This document shows, piece by piece, positions 18,602 through 26,656 of a DNA stretch of 64,000 nucleotides; positions within the stretch are counted from its first letter, which is position 1; each line of letters starts with the position of its first letter. A program made the translations under genes and the position numbers. Source of the DNA: Streptomyces lacrimifluminis (GTDB lineage: Bacteria; Actinomycetota; Actinomycetes; Streptomycetales; Streptomycetaceae); contig NZ_BMMU01000011.1 of the NCBI RefSeq assembly GCF_014646095.1, positions 1-64,000 on the forward strand. Reading direction: 5' to 3'. The notes below the pieces were generated by a model that saw nothing but the letters and a program-made list of their open reading frames with translations, was not told where the DNA came from and made no database searches.

Positions 18602-19190
18602 GTGACATCCATCCCTTCGCGTAGTGACGGGCCTCCGCTCTCCCACAGCGGCCTGGGTCTGAGTGCCTTCTCCTACTCGCTCGTCCTCGTCGTCCGCGGC
18701 ATGCGAGCCGCCAACGTCATCAGCGGCCAGGTGGACCACGCCCTCGGCCACACCCGCAGCGACATGGGCACGCTGCGGATCCACAGCCCGCTACTGCGGG
18801 CGACCCGGGTACAGACCTGGCCCTCAGCAGCACGCTCATGCCGGGGATGGCTGTTCATCACGATCTTCTACATCGCCGTAGTGGTACCGACGTCCGGCGC
18901 CACGGTCCCCCTCCAGGCACTCCCGGGCTTCCACCGCACCCTCGGCGAGTTCCAGCCCCTGCGTCAGATCACCGGCGTCGTCCGCTCCATCCTCTACTAC
19001 GACGCCCAGGGCGAGGCCGGACTGCCCCGAGGCTGGGTGATCCTGGGCTTGGGACTCGCGGTCGCGTGCCTCTACGGCTTCGGCGTGACCCGGTTCTACG
19101 ACCGCAAGCGACTGCATCGCGATCCCGCCGACAAGGAACCGCAGCCGGTCCTCGCTCGGACACTGACCGACGACCCCTGTGAGGCCGGGC
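18602..19190 (+). pseudogene. YhgE/Pip- or DUF3533-type membrane protein, C-terminal fragment
   Basis: The segment encodes the last two membrane helices of a phage-infection/YhgE-like protein. The match centres on VVVPTSGATVPLQALPGF, then FQPLRQITGVVRSILYYDAQ and WVILGLGLAVACLYGFGVTRFYDRK. An intact member would be over 400 residues, with a large extracytoplasmic domain and an N-terminal helix, both missing here. From about 19190 the frame runs into the 3' end of the padR gene on the other strand. Such exporters are commonly controlled by a neighbouring PadR or TetR repressor, which fits the adjacent gene. Confidence 0.6.
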
Positions 19191-19250
19191 TGTTCACGAC
19201 CGTCCAGCTCCTCACTTTGGTGACTAACTGCGCGGGTGGGGCCGCCGCAG

Positions 19251-19826
19251 TCAGCCGTCGGCCCGGAGCGCGGCCGTGCGCTGTTCGAGCCTGCGCAGCG
19301 CCATGTCCCCCCACCGGAGGTTCTCCCGCTCGAACGACATCCCGCGCAGCAGGGTGAGATACGGGCCGATGCGCTCGGCCTCGGCGAAGTACGCCTCCTC
19401 GGAGCGCCCGTCGAGCAGGCGCTGCCGGAGCCGCTCGTAGCGGGCCAGCTTGGCGGTGGCCCACTCCATGCGCTCGGTGACGGCGGTCCGGACCGCTTCC
19501 ATGTCACCCGCGTCCAGGCACTGCACCTTGACAAGCAACTCGTCCCGGATCACCGCCGGTTTGCCCAAGGGCTCGGCGGTGTAGGCGTGGACGGCCTTCC
19601 GCCCGGCCTCCGTCAAGGAGAACAGTCGCTTGTTGGGGCGGCGCTTCTGCTCGACGACGCGGGCCTTGACGAGTCCTTCGGCCTCCATGCGATCCAGCTC
19701 CCGGTAGAGCTGCTGAGGCGTCGACATCCAGAAGTTGGCGACCGTCGCGTCGAACGCCTTCGCGAGGTCGTACCCGGACGCCTCGCCCTCCAACAGCGCG
19801 GCCATCACCGCGTTCCGCAAAGCCAT
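19251..19826 (-). CDS. PadR-family transcriptional regulator
   Basis: This is a 191-residue PadR repressor. The N-terminal winged helix-turn-helix runs from ALRNAVMAALLEGEASGYDLAKAF through QLYRELDRMEAEGLV to the wing NKRLFSLTEAGR (residues 1-80). It is followed by the helical Vir-C-like dimerisation domain (about 85-180). It is transcribed away from the NTF2-like gene, with a CTAG-centred dyad at 19844-19863 in between that probably autoregulates it. PadR proteins answer to phenolic or lipophilic compounds and often control exporters. Here the likely exporter neighbour (DUF3533) is broken. Confidence 0.93.
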   Translation of the reverse strand: MALRNAVMAALLEGEASGYDLAKAFDATVANFWMSTPQQLYRELDRMEAEGLVKARVVEQKRRPNKRLFSLTEAGRKAVHAYTAEPLGKPAVIRDELLVKVQCLDAGDMEAVRTAVTERMEWATAKLARYERLRQRLLDGRSEEAYFAEAERIGPYLTLLRGMSFERENLRWGDMALRRLEQRTAALRADG

Positions 19827-19843
19827 GGATGCACGTTAGCAGA

Positions 19844-19863
19844 TTAATCAACTAGGTGACTAA
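19844..19863. promoter_or_regulatory. PadR operator candidate between divergent genes
   Basis: TTAATCAACTAGGTGACTAA is an imperfect dyad (16 of 20 positions symmetric), centred on CTAG. It is 18 bases before the padR start and about 90 bases before the NTF2-like gene. An AT-rich dyad in otherwise GC-rich DNA is typical of PadR-type operators. Confidence 0.6.
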
Positions 19864-19951
19864 TGGTTACCCCTTTCCCATAGACAGGCCCCAACGGGCC
19901 CTCTATTCTCCAACCCGACTATTCATATTTCGGAGTATCTGAGGTGGGCTC

Positions 19952-20344
19952 ATGCATCCCTTCCGCAAGGCCGTCGAGAGCGGCGACCTGGACGCCGTGG
20001 CCGCTCTGCTGGCCGACGACGTCGTCTTCACCAGCCCCGTCACCTTCAAGCCGTACCCGGGCAAGGCCATCACCGCCGCGATCCTGCGCGGCGTGCTCCG
20101 GGTCTTCGAGGACTTCACCTACATCCGTGAGATCGCCAATTCCGACGGCCGCGATCACGCCTTCGTCTTCACCGCCACCGTCGCCGGCAAGCAGCTCCAG
20201 GGATGCGACTTCCTGCACTTCGACGACGACGGGAAGATCGACGAGTTCACGGTGATGGTGCGCCCGCTCTCCGCCGCCCAGGCACTCGGCGAGGCCATGG
20301 GCGCCCAGTTCGAGCAGATCGCCCGAGAGGCCGCCGAACAGTAA
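19952..20344 (+). CDS. nuclear transport factor 2 / SnoaL-like protein
   Basis: This small alpha+beta-barrel protein has 130 residues. It shows the NTF2 pattern: helix FRKAVESGDLDAVAALLADD, strand VVFTSPVTFKPYPG, then GCDFLHFDDDGKIDEFTV near the end. The family covers hydrolases, isomerases and ligand binders, so no reaction can be assigned. It is followed at once by an FAD-oxidoreductase remnant starting at its stop codon. That pairing suggests both once acted on the same small molecule, under control of the divergent PadR protein. Confidence 0.85.
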   Translation: MHPFRKAVESGDLDAVAALLADDVVFTSPVTFKPYPGKAITAAILRGVLRVFEDFTYIREIANSDGRDHAFVFTATVAGKQLQGCDFLHFDDDGKIDEFTVMVRPLSAAQALGEAMGAQFEQIAREAAEQ

Positions 20345-20720
20345 CCACCACGACGGACTTCGACGCGGTGGTCATCGGCGCGGGGCAACGCCGGACTGAC
20401 CGCCGCCACCCTCCAACACTGGGACCGCGTAACCTCCTGTCGGAGCGCCACAACGTCCCCGGCGGCTGTGCCACCTCCTTTCGAGGAGACCGCTTCGAGT
20501 TCGAGACGGCGCTGCACCAGCTGTCCGGAGTCGGCTTGGAAGTCCAGCCGTACACGCTGCGCGGGCTGTTCGAGAAGCTGGGCGTCGCTGACTCACTGTG
20601 GTTCGTCCAGGAGTACGACCTGTATCGCGCCGTGGACGCCCTGAAGGACGACTTCCCCAGCAACCGCGCCCGCGTCGAGCGCTTCTTCGCGCTCGCCAGG
20701 GATGTGACGGAGCCGTCACG
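20341..20720 (+). pseudogene. FAD/NAD(P)-dependent oxidoreductase (phytoene-dehydrogenase-like), N-terminal fragment
   Basis: The opening FDAVVIGAG is an FAD-binding fold, but the next bases shift frame: NAGLTAATLQHW is found one frame over (20389-20424), then the first frame returns with LLSERHNVPGGCATSF. Homology continues with FEFETALHQLSGVGLE and stops at about 20717, where intact members would have another 350 residues. No good start codon precedes it (GTA at the expected position). It was evidently the second gene of the NTF2 unit. Confidence 0.75.
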
Positions 20721-20960
20721 ACACACGACCTCGACGCCCGGATGCTCGCGCAGCCAAACTAGGTCTGCCGCGTAGGTCGACGCTTCCTCGGCCATGCTCC
20801 AGCTCATCCCAAGTAGGTGACCGGGCCACTTGCATTGCCGATCAGAGGATCGCTCGACCAGGGCAAGGTCTCTCCCGCATGCTCGGTGATGTCGCACCAC
20901 CGCTCAAGAAGCGCGGCGACGTAGGCGGCGATGCGTTCAACGCCGGTTGCTCGACCATTC
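20720..20960 (-). pseudogene. mosaic scar: hypothetical protein fragment joined to a possible transposase fragment
   Basis: Reading on the minus strand from about 20945, ERIAAYVAALLERWCDITEH and PWSSDPLIGNASGPVTYL resemble the C-terminal half of a small hypothetical protein common in Streptomyces. A frameshift near 20800 leads into MSWSMAEEASTYAADL. The next residues, WLREHPGVEVVCRDGS, resemble ISL3-type transposases. The transposase-like stretch ends exactly where the oxidoreductase remnant on the other strand ends. All assignments are from short matches by eye. Confidence 0.4.
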
Positions 20961-21251
20961 CCGACGGCTGGTGTCCACGAACCTGCGCATACTGGCGCGA
21001 GCGGTACGGCTTGCTGTCCAGCACAGCTTCTCGCCTCGCAGGAACACGGCAATGTGGCTGCCGCGTTCCTATCAAAGCTGTCGTCGCGGAAGATCTCTGG
21101 CCCCGCTATGGCGACACACCCCTCATGACCTGCGCTATACCAAAGTGCCAACTATTTCGCTGATTCTGCGGCTCCGGCCACTGAAGCTACTTGGCATCAG
21201 TGCAGGTCGTGAACGTGGCCTGGTGCCAACTACCGAGCCCGGTCACGGCTC
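20961..21251. other. low-GC interval without recognisable genes
   Basis: This stretch is visibly poorer in G and C than its surroundings, and no frame shows Streptomyces codon bias. I see no terminal inverted repeats. It may be the flank of a decayed mobile element. Confidence 0.4.
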
Positions 21252-22442
21252 CTAACGCCGCACCCTCGGCATCCCCAGCCCGATCCACGAGATGATCTCC
21301 CGCTGGATCTCGTTGTTGCCGCCCCCGAAGGTGAAGATCACCGCTGAGCGGTAGCCGCGTTCCAGTTCGCCGTGGAGTATCTCGCCGGCCGAGCCCTCCT
21401 TCAGCGCGCCCGGGGCGGCGACGATCTCCAGGAGCCAGGCGTAGGCCTCGCGGCGGGCCTCGGAGCCGTACACCTTGACCGCGGAGGCGTCCTGGGGGGT
21501 GAGGGTGCCTTCCTGGACGGCGTTCACCATCTGCCAGTTGAGGAGTTTCATCGCGTCGAGCTTGGTGTGGATCTGGGCCAGACGGCGGCGCACCCACGGC
21601 AGGTCGACGACGCGGCGGCCGTCGGCGAGTTTGGTCTCCATCGCCCAGCGCTGTACGTCGTGCAGGGAGCGGATGGCCATCGTGCCGTGGGCGGCGAGGG
21701 TGACGCGCTCGTGGTTGAGCTGGTTGGTGATCAGCCGCCAGCCCTGGTTCTCCTCGCCCACGCGGTGGGCGACGGGGACGCGGACGTTCTCGTAGTAACT
21801 GGCGGTGGTGTCGTGCGAGGCGAGGGTACGGATGAGGGTGCAGGAGTAGCCGGGGTCGGTGGTCGGCATGAGGAGCATGGTGATGCCCTTGTGCGGCGGG
21901 GCGTCCGGGTCCGTGCGTACGGCCAGCCACACCCAGTCCGCCGTGTCACCGTTCGTCGTCCAGATCTTCTGGCCGTTGACTGTGTAGTGGCCGGTGGCCT
22001 CGTCGCCGTCCCGTACCGCGCGCGTTTTCAGGGCGGCCAGGTCGGTGCCCGCGTCCGGCTCGCTGTAGCCGATCGCGAAGTCGATCTCGCCGGCGAGGAT
22101 CTTCGGCAGGAAGTACGCCTTCTGCTCCTCGCTCCCGTAGCGCATGATCGTCGGGCCGACGGTGTTGAGCGCCATCAGCGGCAGCGGTACGCCCGCCTGG
22201 GCGGCCTCGTCGAAGAAGATGAACTGTTCCATCGGGGACAGCCCGCGCCCCCCGTACTCCCGCGGCCAGCCGACACCGAGCCAGCCGTCGGTGCCCAGAC
22301 GGCGGATGGTCTCGCGGTAGAAGCGCTTCTGGGCGACATGGTCGTTGAAGCGCGAGTAGGCCCGGTCCGGCACCAACTCGGCGAAGTAGGCGCGCAGTTC
22401 GGTGCGCAGCTGCTGCTGCTCGGGCGTGTATTCGAGATGCAC
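21252..22442 (-). CDS. acyl-CoA dehydrogenase family protein
   Basis: This flavoprotein of about 396 residues introduces an alpha,beta double bond into an acyl-CoA. The N-terminal helical domain starts HLEYTPEQQQLRTELRAYF. The FAD-contact strands contain FAIGYSEPDAGTDLAALKTRA (about residues 125-145) and IWTTNGDTADWVWLAVRTD. The C-terminal helices end with FGGGNNEIQREIISWIGLG, which includes the usual FAD-adenine contact. The GTG at 22442 has a perfect AGGAGG seven bases away, so the longer frame to 22541 is not used. The chain is typical of long-chain or steroid side-chain enzymes. Confidence 0.93.
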   Translation of the reverse strand: MHLEYTPEQQQLRTELRAYFAELVPDRAYSRFNDHVAQKRFYRETIRRLGTDGWLGVGWPREYGGRGLSPMEQFIFFDEAAQAGVPLPLMALNTVGPTIMRYGSEEQKAYFLPKILAGEIDFAIGYSEPDAGTDLAALKTRAVRDGDEATGHYTVNGQKIWTTNGDTADWVWLAVRTDPDAPPHKGITMLLMPTTDPGYSCTLIRTLASHDTTASYYENVRVPVAHRVGEENQGWRLITNQLNHERVTLAAHGTMAIRSLHDVQRWAMETKLADGRRVVDLPWVRRRLAQIHTKLDAMKLLNWQMVNAVQEGTLTPQDASAVKVYGSEARREAYAWLLEIVAAPGALKEGSAGEILHGELERGYRSAVIFTFGGGNNEIQREIISWIGLGMPRVRR

Positions 22443-22540
22443 GGCGCCTCCTGCTGGCTCCCCAAGGCCGGACCTGTCGGCGCACACGGTAGAACGTGTT
22501 CCAGAAATTGGGAATGGCGGTGCGTGTACCCGTGCGCACA

Positions 22541-22582
22541 TGCCCCGAGGGGGTCCCGGACGTCCGGGACCCCCTCGGGGCA
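22541..22582. terminator. 42-bp perfect palindrome, terminator of cbtBA
   Basis: Bases 22541-22561 are exactly complementary to 22562-22582; the arm begins TGCCCCGAGGGGGTCCCGG. It lies 15 bases past the cbtA stop codon on the minus strand and before the acyl-CoA dehydrogenase. A strong GC hairpin without a T tract is the usual Streptomyces terminator form. Confidence 0.8.
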
Positions 22583-22596
22583 GATAGGCGAACCGC

Positions 22597-23373
22597 TCAG
22601 TGCGTCACGGGAGTCGCCTGCGACTCGGCACCACTCGCCCCGACGGCCGCTGCCGTCCTCGGAGCCAGCAGCCGTTCCGCCAGCAGTCCGAAGACCAGGC
22701 CGAAGGCGGTCCACATCGTCGCCTGGATGGCGAGCGTGGCCACCCGGTACCGCCACAGCAGGCTCGCGGAGAAACCCTCCGGGACCTCGTTGGTGAACGA
22801 CGGCAGGAACGCGTACGCGAGTCCCACGACCAGGACGAAGGAGGCGATCGCGGCGAGGGTCGCGTTCCAGTTGCCCAGGCGCGGGGCGAGGCGCTTGCCC
22901 AGGATCACCGCGCCGACGGCGAGCAGCACACTCAGCGCGACCATCAGGAAGAACAGCGCGGTGCGCTGGTTGAGGGTGTCCGGGTCCCCGACGGCGGGCG
23001 GGTTGGCCGGGTACTTGAGGAACGGCACGACGTACACGGCGAGCAGTCCGGCCCCCGCGAGGAGCAGCGCGGTCGCGCGCGGCCCGAAGCGGCCGATCCG
23101 GCCGAGCGCGAAGCAGTACGCGAGGGCGGCGATACCGCCGAACGCGACGCCGTAGACGAGGACCCCGGTCCCCAGACCGACGGTGGACTGCAACGCGCGG
23201 GAGACCAGATCCTGTTCGGCGTGCCCGTGGGCCTCTTGCGTCTCCTCGAACGCGATCGCTTCGTCGACGAGCGGCTCGGCGAGGAGGTACGCGACGACCC
23301 AGACGAGCGCGCCCGCGACCAGGCCCGCGAGCATGCCGCGTACCAGGAGGTTTCTGACAGTGGTGGAGTTCAT
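22597..23373 (-). CDS. cbtA: CbtA-family cobalt transporter subunit
   Basis: This integral membrane protein of 258 residues has about six hydrophobic segments. The N-terminal helix NLLVRGMLAGLVAGALVWVV is followed by an acidic, His-containing loop (EETQEAHGHAEQDLVSR) that probably handles metal. Further features typical of CbtA are VVPFLKYPANPPAVGDPDTL and the C-terminal helix pair. CbtA and CbtB form a predicted cobalt importer, usually under a cobalamin riboswitch, which is the case here. It follows cbtB by 25 bases and is terminated by the palindrome at 22541. Confidence 0.92.
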   Translation of the reverse strand: MNSTTVRNLLVRGMLAGLVAGALVWVVAYLLAEPLVDEAIAFEETQEAHGHAEQDLVSRALQSTVGLGTGVLVYGVAFGGIAALAYCFALGRIGRFGPRATALLLAGAGLLAVYVVPFLKYPANPPAVGDPDTLNQRTALFFLMVALSVLLAVGAVILGKRLAPRLGNWNATLAAIASFVLVVGLAYAFLPSFTNEVPEGFSASLLWRYRVATLAIQATMWTAFGLVFGLLAERLLAPRTAAAVGASGAESQATPVTH

Positions 23374-23398
23374 GAGCTCGTACGTTTCCCTGCCCTCG

Positions 23399-23620
23399 TC
23401 AGTGGCAGGGGAAGCCGAGCAGGTGACGGGCGTCGTGCACCCATTCGTGCACGCCCTCGCCGGAGACCAGGGAGGTGGCGCCCTGTTCGGCGCCGACGAA
23501 GTAGAGCAGCACCAGCATCAGCACGCCGAAGAAGACCGCCCAGGGAGCGATCGCCCCGATCGGCAGCTTCTCGGGTACGGCGGTGGGTGCAGCGGTCGAC
23601 TGGAGTGCGGACTGTGCCAT
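23399..23620 (-). CDS. cbtB: CbtB-domain cobalt transporter subunit
   Basis: This small protein of 73 residues has a single membrane helix (APWAVFFGVLMLVLLYFVGA) and a C-terminal metal-binding signature (HEWVHDARHLLGFPCH). That His/Cys-rich end is diagnostic of CbtB. AGGAGG stands before the ATG. It is the first gene of the cbtBA unit, and its leader contains a cobalamin riboswitch, so it should be repressed when B12 is plentiful. Confidence 0.95.
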   Translation of the reverse strand: MAQSALQSTAAPTAVPEKLPIGAIAPWAVFFGVLMLVLLYFVGAEQGATSLVSGEGVHEWVHDARHLLGFPCH

Positions 23621-23674
23621 GGCAGGACCTCCTGGGGGAACTCGCGTCCCGTATCGGTGGTGCAGAGGACGACA

Positions 23675-23800
23675 GTCACGGGTCTGACTTGCCCCCGGGC
23701 CGCACCGGGCGGGTGCGTACGGGGCTTACAGTGGCGCGACCGTGCCGGATTCCCACCGGCTTCCGTCGAACCGTCGTCAATATCGACGAGAAGGTACCGC
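23675..23800 (-). promoter_or_regulatory. cobalamin (B12) riboswitch
   Basis: On the minus strand, the leader of cbtB carries the conserved B12-box elements: AAGCCGGTGGGAATCCGG, then CACGGTCGCGCCACTGTAAG (23725-23763). After a GC-rich helix comes GGCAAGTCAGACCC (about 23680-23693). These match the conserved core of the cobalamin aptamer. The outer helix boundaries are approximate. The switch lies 55-180 bases upstream of the cbtB ATG, so ligand binding probably controls translation or elongation of cbtBA. Confidence 0.9.
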
Positions 23801-23920
23801 GAAGCGGGGGTGCGGCCAAGGGCGCGCGGGACGGCGTACGGTGCGCCGGTGCGCCGTACGCCGCTTCAAGTGCCGTACATGACAACGACATTGGGGCAGA
23901 ATGAGTACGGGAACGACCCG

Positions 23921-24529
23921 ATGACGAGCCGAGTGATGTTGATCTCACCGGCGATCAGTGCGGCCCTGCGGGAGGCCCGCTTCGACGACGACTGCCCTCT
24001 GGACGCCTCGGGTCTGCGGCTCGCGCGGTCGGCGGCGGGATCGATCCCACCGGTCTCCCGGGTCTGGGTCTCCCCCACCGCACGGTGCCGTGAGACGGCT
24101 CAGGCGCTGGGCCTGGACGTCGGTGCGCAGCCGGGCCCGGCCGGCCTGGACGCGGGCCGCTGGCGCGGCGCGACCCTGACCGAGGTGACGGAGAAGGAAC
24201 CGGAGGCGCTGACCCAGTGGCTCACCGACCCCCAATCGGCCCCGCACGGCGGTGAGTCGGTCCGCGCGCTCTGCGACCGTGTCGCCCACTGGCTGGACGA
24301 CACGGCGGCACAGGTCACGGGCCGGTCCGTCGCGGTCGTCGAGCCGGAGATCGTACGCGCGGTGACGGTACGGGTGCTGGGGGCGCCCGAGTCGGCGTTC
24401 TGGCGGATCGACGTTCCGCCGTTGACGGCAACGGAGTTGAGCGGCCGGGCGGGACACTGGAACGTGCGGGTGGGCGGGCGGCTCGGCGCGCCGCACGAGG
24501 AGCCGGCGGGGGCACCGCACACCGAGTAG
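23921..24529 (+). CDS. histidine-phosphatase-fold protein lacking the catalytic histidines
   Basis: This 202-residue protein has the phosphoglycerate-mutase-like layout (VWVSPTARCRETAQALGL, GGESVRALCDRVAHWLDD). Where active enzymes have the RHG motif it reads LISPAIS. Where the second catalytic histidine should be, it reads VVEPEIVRA. It should therefore not work as a normal histidine phosphatase. It is divergent from cbtBA and its cobalamin riboswitch, so a role in cobalt or cobalamin handling (compare CobC/alpha-ribazole phosphatase) is possible but inferred. I used the ATG at 23921; an ATG at 23879 would add 14 residues. Confidence 0.78.
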   Translation: MTSRVMLISPAISAALREARFDDDCPLDASGLRLARSAAGSIPPVSRVWVSPTARCRETAQALGLDVGAQPGPAGLDAGRWRGATLTEVTEKEPEALTQWLTDPQSAPHGGESVRALCDRVAHWLDDTAAQVTGRSVAVVEPEIVRAVTVRVLGAPESAFWRIDVPPLTATELSGRAGHWNVRVGGRLGAPHEEPAGAPHTE

Positions 24530-24541
24530 TGGGGCGGCGTG

Positions 24542-24565
24542 TCCGTGAACCCTCGGGTTCACGGA
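24542..24565. terminator. bidirectional hairpin
   Basis: TCCGTGAACCC and GGGTTCACGGA form an 11-base perfect stem with a two-base centre. It lies between the convergent phosphatase-like gene and the cysteine-rich gene and probably terminates both units. Confidence 0.75.
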
Positions 24566-24575
24566 ACGTCGTGTC

Positions 24576-24977
24576 TCACCCGCCGCCGCGGCCGGAGTCC
24601 GGCGCCTCCAGCGTCCACGCGAAGTCCGTGCACGCCTGTGCGCACTCACGGCATGCCTTCGCCGCGTCCTCGCCACCGGGGTATTCGTCGAAGACCTGGG
24701 CGGTTTCCAGGCAGACCGTGCTGCACCACTCCAGTTGCACTCGGAGGGCGGCCTCGTCCAGGTCCACCTGTTCGGAGAGCAGGCGGCACGTCGCGTCGCA
24801 CACCTCCGCGCACAGAATGCCCTTGCGGCGCGCGAGGGCCTCGGCGGCGGGCCCGTCCGGGTCCGCGAGACTCGCGCGCAGTGCGCACGCCCGCGCGCAC
24901 TCGGTGCACGCCTGGGCACAGACGAAGCGGTCCTCCAAGAACCGGAAGAGTTCCTGTTGCGTAGTTGTAGGGGTCAC
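24576..24977 (-). CDS. Csp-like four-helix-bundle copper-binding protein
   Basis: This 133-residue protein has 12 cysteines on predicted amphipathic helices, in the spacings VCAQACTECARACAL, ILCAEVCDATCRLL, EWCSTVC and KACRECAQACTDF. That pattern matches the DUF326/Csp family, whose helices store many Cu(I) ions inside the bundle. There is no signal peptide, so it would be cytosolic (Csp3-like). It begins 42 bases after paaE and is probably the last gene of the paa operon, although copper storage has no obvious link to phenylacetate. Earlier annotations call such proteins ferredoxins, which the spacing does not support. Confidence 0.8.
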   Translation of the reverse strand: MTPTTTQQELFRFLEDRFVCAQACTECARACALRASLADPDGPAAEALARRKGILCAEVCDATCRLLSEQVDLDEAALRVQLEWCSTVCLETAQVFDEYPGGEDAAKACRECAQACTDFAWTLEAPDSGRGGG

Positions 24978-25019
24978 GTCGGTCGAGTTGCCGAAGCGCG
25001 GCCCGCCAAACCCTTTGAT

Positions 25020-26138
25020 TCAACTGTCGTAGTCGACCGTCAATGTCTCCGAGACCGGGAACGACTGGCAGGTCAGCACGTACCCCGCGGCGACCTCCGC
25101 GGGTTCGAGGGCGTAGTTGCGGCGCATGTCCACCTCGCCCGAGGTGACCAGCGCCCGGCAGGTGCCGCAGACACCGCCCTTGCAGGCGAACGGCAGGTCC
25201 GGGCGGGTGCGCGCGGCCCCGTCCAGGACGGTCGTCTCCCGGGGCAGCGCGGTCGTGGTGGAGCGGCCGTCGAGGGTGACCGTGACCCGGCTCACCGGGC
25301 CCGCGGCCACCGCGTCCGTGTGCTGGACCTGGCGGACCGGCTGGTCGTCGGCGTAGAAGAGTTCCTGGTGGACCCGGTCCGCGGGCACACCCAGCTGCGC
25401 CAGCAGGTGCTGGGCGTCGCGGACCATGCCGTGCGGTCCGCACAGCCACCAGTGGTCGGTGCCCGGGACGTCGACGAGGCCCGCGAGGAGCGCGGCGAGC
25501 CGTTCGGCGTCCAGCCGCCCCGACAGCAGGTCGGCCTCGCGCGGCTCCCGCGACAGTACGTGCCCCAGCTGGAAGCGCGCTGGGTACAGATCCTTCAGGT
25601 CCGCCAGTTCGTCGGCGAACATCACGGTGTCCGTACGCCTGTTGCCGTACAGGAGGGTGACCTGTGAGCGGTCGTCGGCGGCCAGGACGGACTCGGCGAT
25701 CGACATCAGCGGGGTGATGCCGGAGCCCGCGGCGATCAGGACGTGCCGGCCGGGCGCGGTCAGGTCGGGGGTGAAGGCGCCGGTCGGGGTCATCACGTCG
25801 ACCACGTCACCCGGGCGCACCTCGTCGACCAGCCAGGACGAGAACAGGCCGCCGGGCACCACCCGTACGCCGATGCGGGGTCTTTCGCCGGCCGGGGCGC
25901 AGATCGAGTAGGAGCGCCGCTCCTCGTGCCCCTCGAACTCCCGGCGCAGGGTGAGCGACTGCCCCGGCGCGAAGGCGTACTCGGCGGCCAGGTCCGCCGG
26001 CACCTCGAAGCCGACGGCGACGGCGTCCGCGCACAGTCGTCGTACGTCGGCGACCTTCAGGGCGTGGAAGACCGGGCGGCGGCGTACAGGGGTCGGCGTG
26101 GCTGCCGGGGCGGTGGTCGGGGAGACGGTCGCGGCCAT
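25020..26138 (-). CDS. paaE: phenylacetyl-CoA epoxidase reductase subunit PaaE
   Basis: This reductase has 372 residues and passes electrons from NADPH through FAD and a 2Fe-2S cluster to the PaaAC oxygenase. The FAD domain carries RRSYSICAP (about residue 75), the NAD(P) domain GSGITPLMSIAESVL (about 145), and the C-terminal plant-type ferredoxin domain CKGGVCGTCRALV with a later LTCQS. Its ATG overlaps the paaD stop by one base (TGATG). I set the start there because the longer frame to 26732 reads through the paaD region. Confidence 0.95.
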   Translation of the reverse strand: MAATVSPTTAPAATPTPVRRRPVFHALKVADVRRLCADAVAVGFEVPADLAAEYAFAPGQSLTLRREFEGHEERRSYSICAPAGERPRIGVRVVPGGLFSSWLVDEVRPGDVVDVMTPTGAFTPDLTAPGRHVLIAAGSGITPLMSIAESVLAADDRSQVTLLYGNRRTDTVMFADELADLKDLYPARFQLGHVLSREPREADLLSGRLDAERLAALLAGLVDVPGTDHWWLCGPHGMVRDAQHLLAQLGVPADRVHQELFYADDQPVRQVQHTDAVAAGPVSRVTVTLDGRSTTTALPRETTVLDGAARTRPDLPFACKGGVCGTCRALVTSGEVDMRRNYALEPAEVAAGYVLTCQSFPVSETLTVDYDS

Positions 26139-26656
26139 CAGATCTCCTTGACGTACTCGAACGGCTCGCGGCAGGCGTGGCAGCGCCACAGGGCCTTGCA
26201 GGACGTGGCGGCGAACCGGGAGGTCTCCTCGGTGTCCGCCGAGCCGCAGCGGGGGCAGGGCACGGTGCGCCGGGTGGGCAGCAGTGAGAGGGCGACCGGG
26301 CCGTGCGGTGCGGCGCCGGGCGGGGCGATGCCGTGCTCGGTGAGCCTGCGGCGGCCCTCCGGGGTGATCCAGTCGCTGGTCCAGGGCGGATCGAGGACCG
26401 TACGGATCTCCACGCGCGGGTACCCCGCGGCGCGCAGCCGGGCGTCGACTGCGGCGCGCATCTCGGCCATCGCCGGGCAACCGGAGTAGGTGGGGGTCAG
26501 GCTCGCCACCACCGTCCCGTCGCCGGTCATCTCCACGCCGCGCAGGACGCCGAGGTCGGCCAGGGTCAGCATGGGCAGCTCGGGGTCGGGAACGCGCTCG
26601 GCGATGCTCCGGGCGCGCCGGACGTCCTCGGTCCTGCTCCCCGTCGCGGTCACCAT
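26138..26656 (-). CDS. paaD: PaaD, Fe-S/maturation component of phenylacetyl-CoA epoxidase
   Basis: This 172-residue protein combines an N-terminal DUF59/MIP18 domain with a C-terminal zinc or Fe-S ribbon. The DUF59 part has VPDPELPMLTLADLGVLRGV and the cysteine motif TPTYSGCPAMAEM. The ribbon has CPRCGS and CKALWRCHAC. PaaD is needed for an active complex, probably in cluster assembly. The ATG at 26656 overlaps the paaC stop by seven bases, and paaE follows with a one-base overlap. Confidence 0.95.
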   Translation of the reverse strand: MVTATGSRTEDVRRARSIAERVPDPELPMLTLADLGVLRGVEMTGDGTVVASLTPTYSGCPAMAEMRAAVDARLRAAGYPRVEIRTVLDPPWTSDWITPEGRRRLTEHGIAPPGAAPHGPVALSLLPTRRTVPCPRCGSADTEETSRFAATSCKALWRCHACREPFEYVKEI

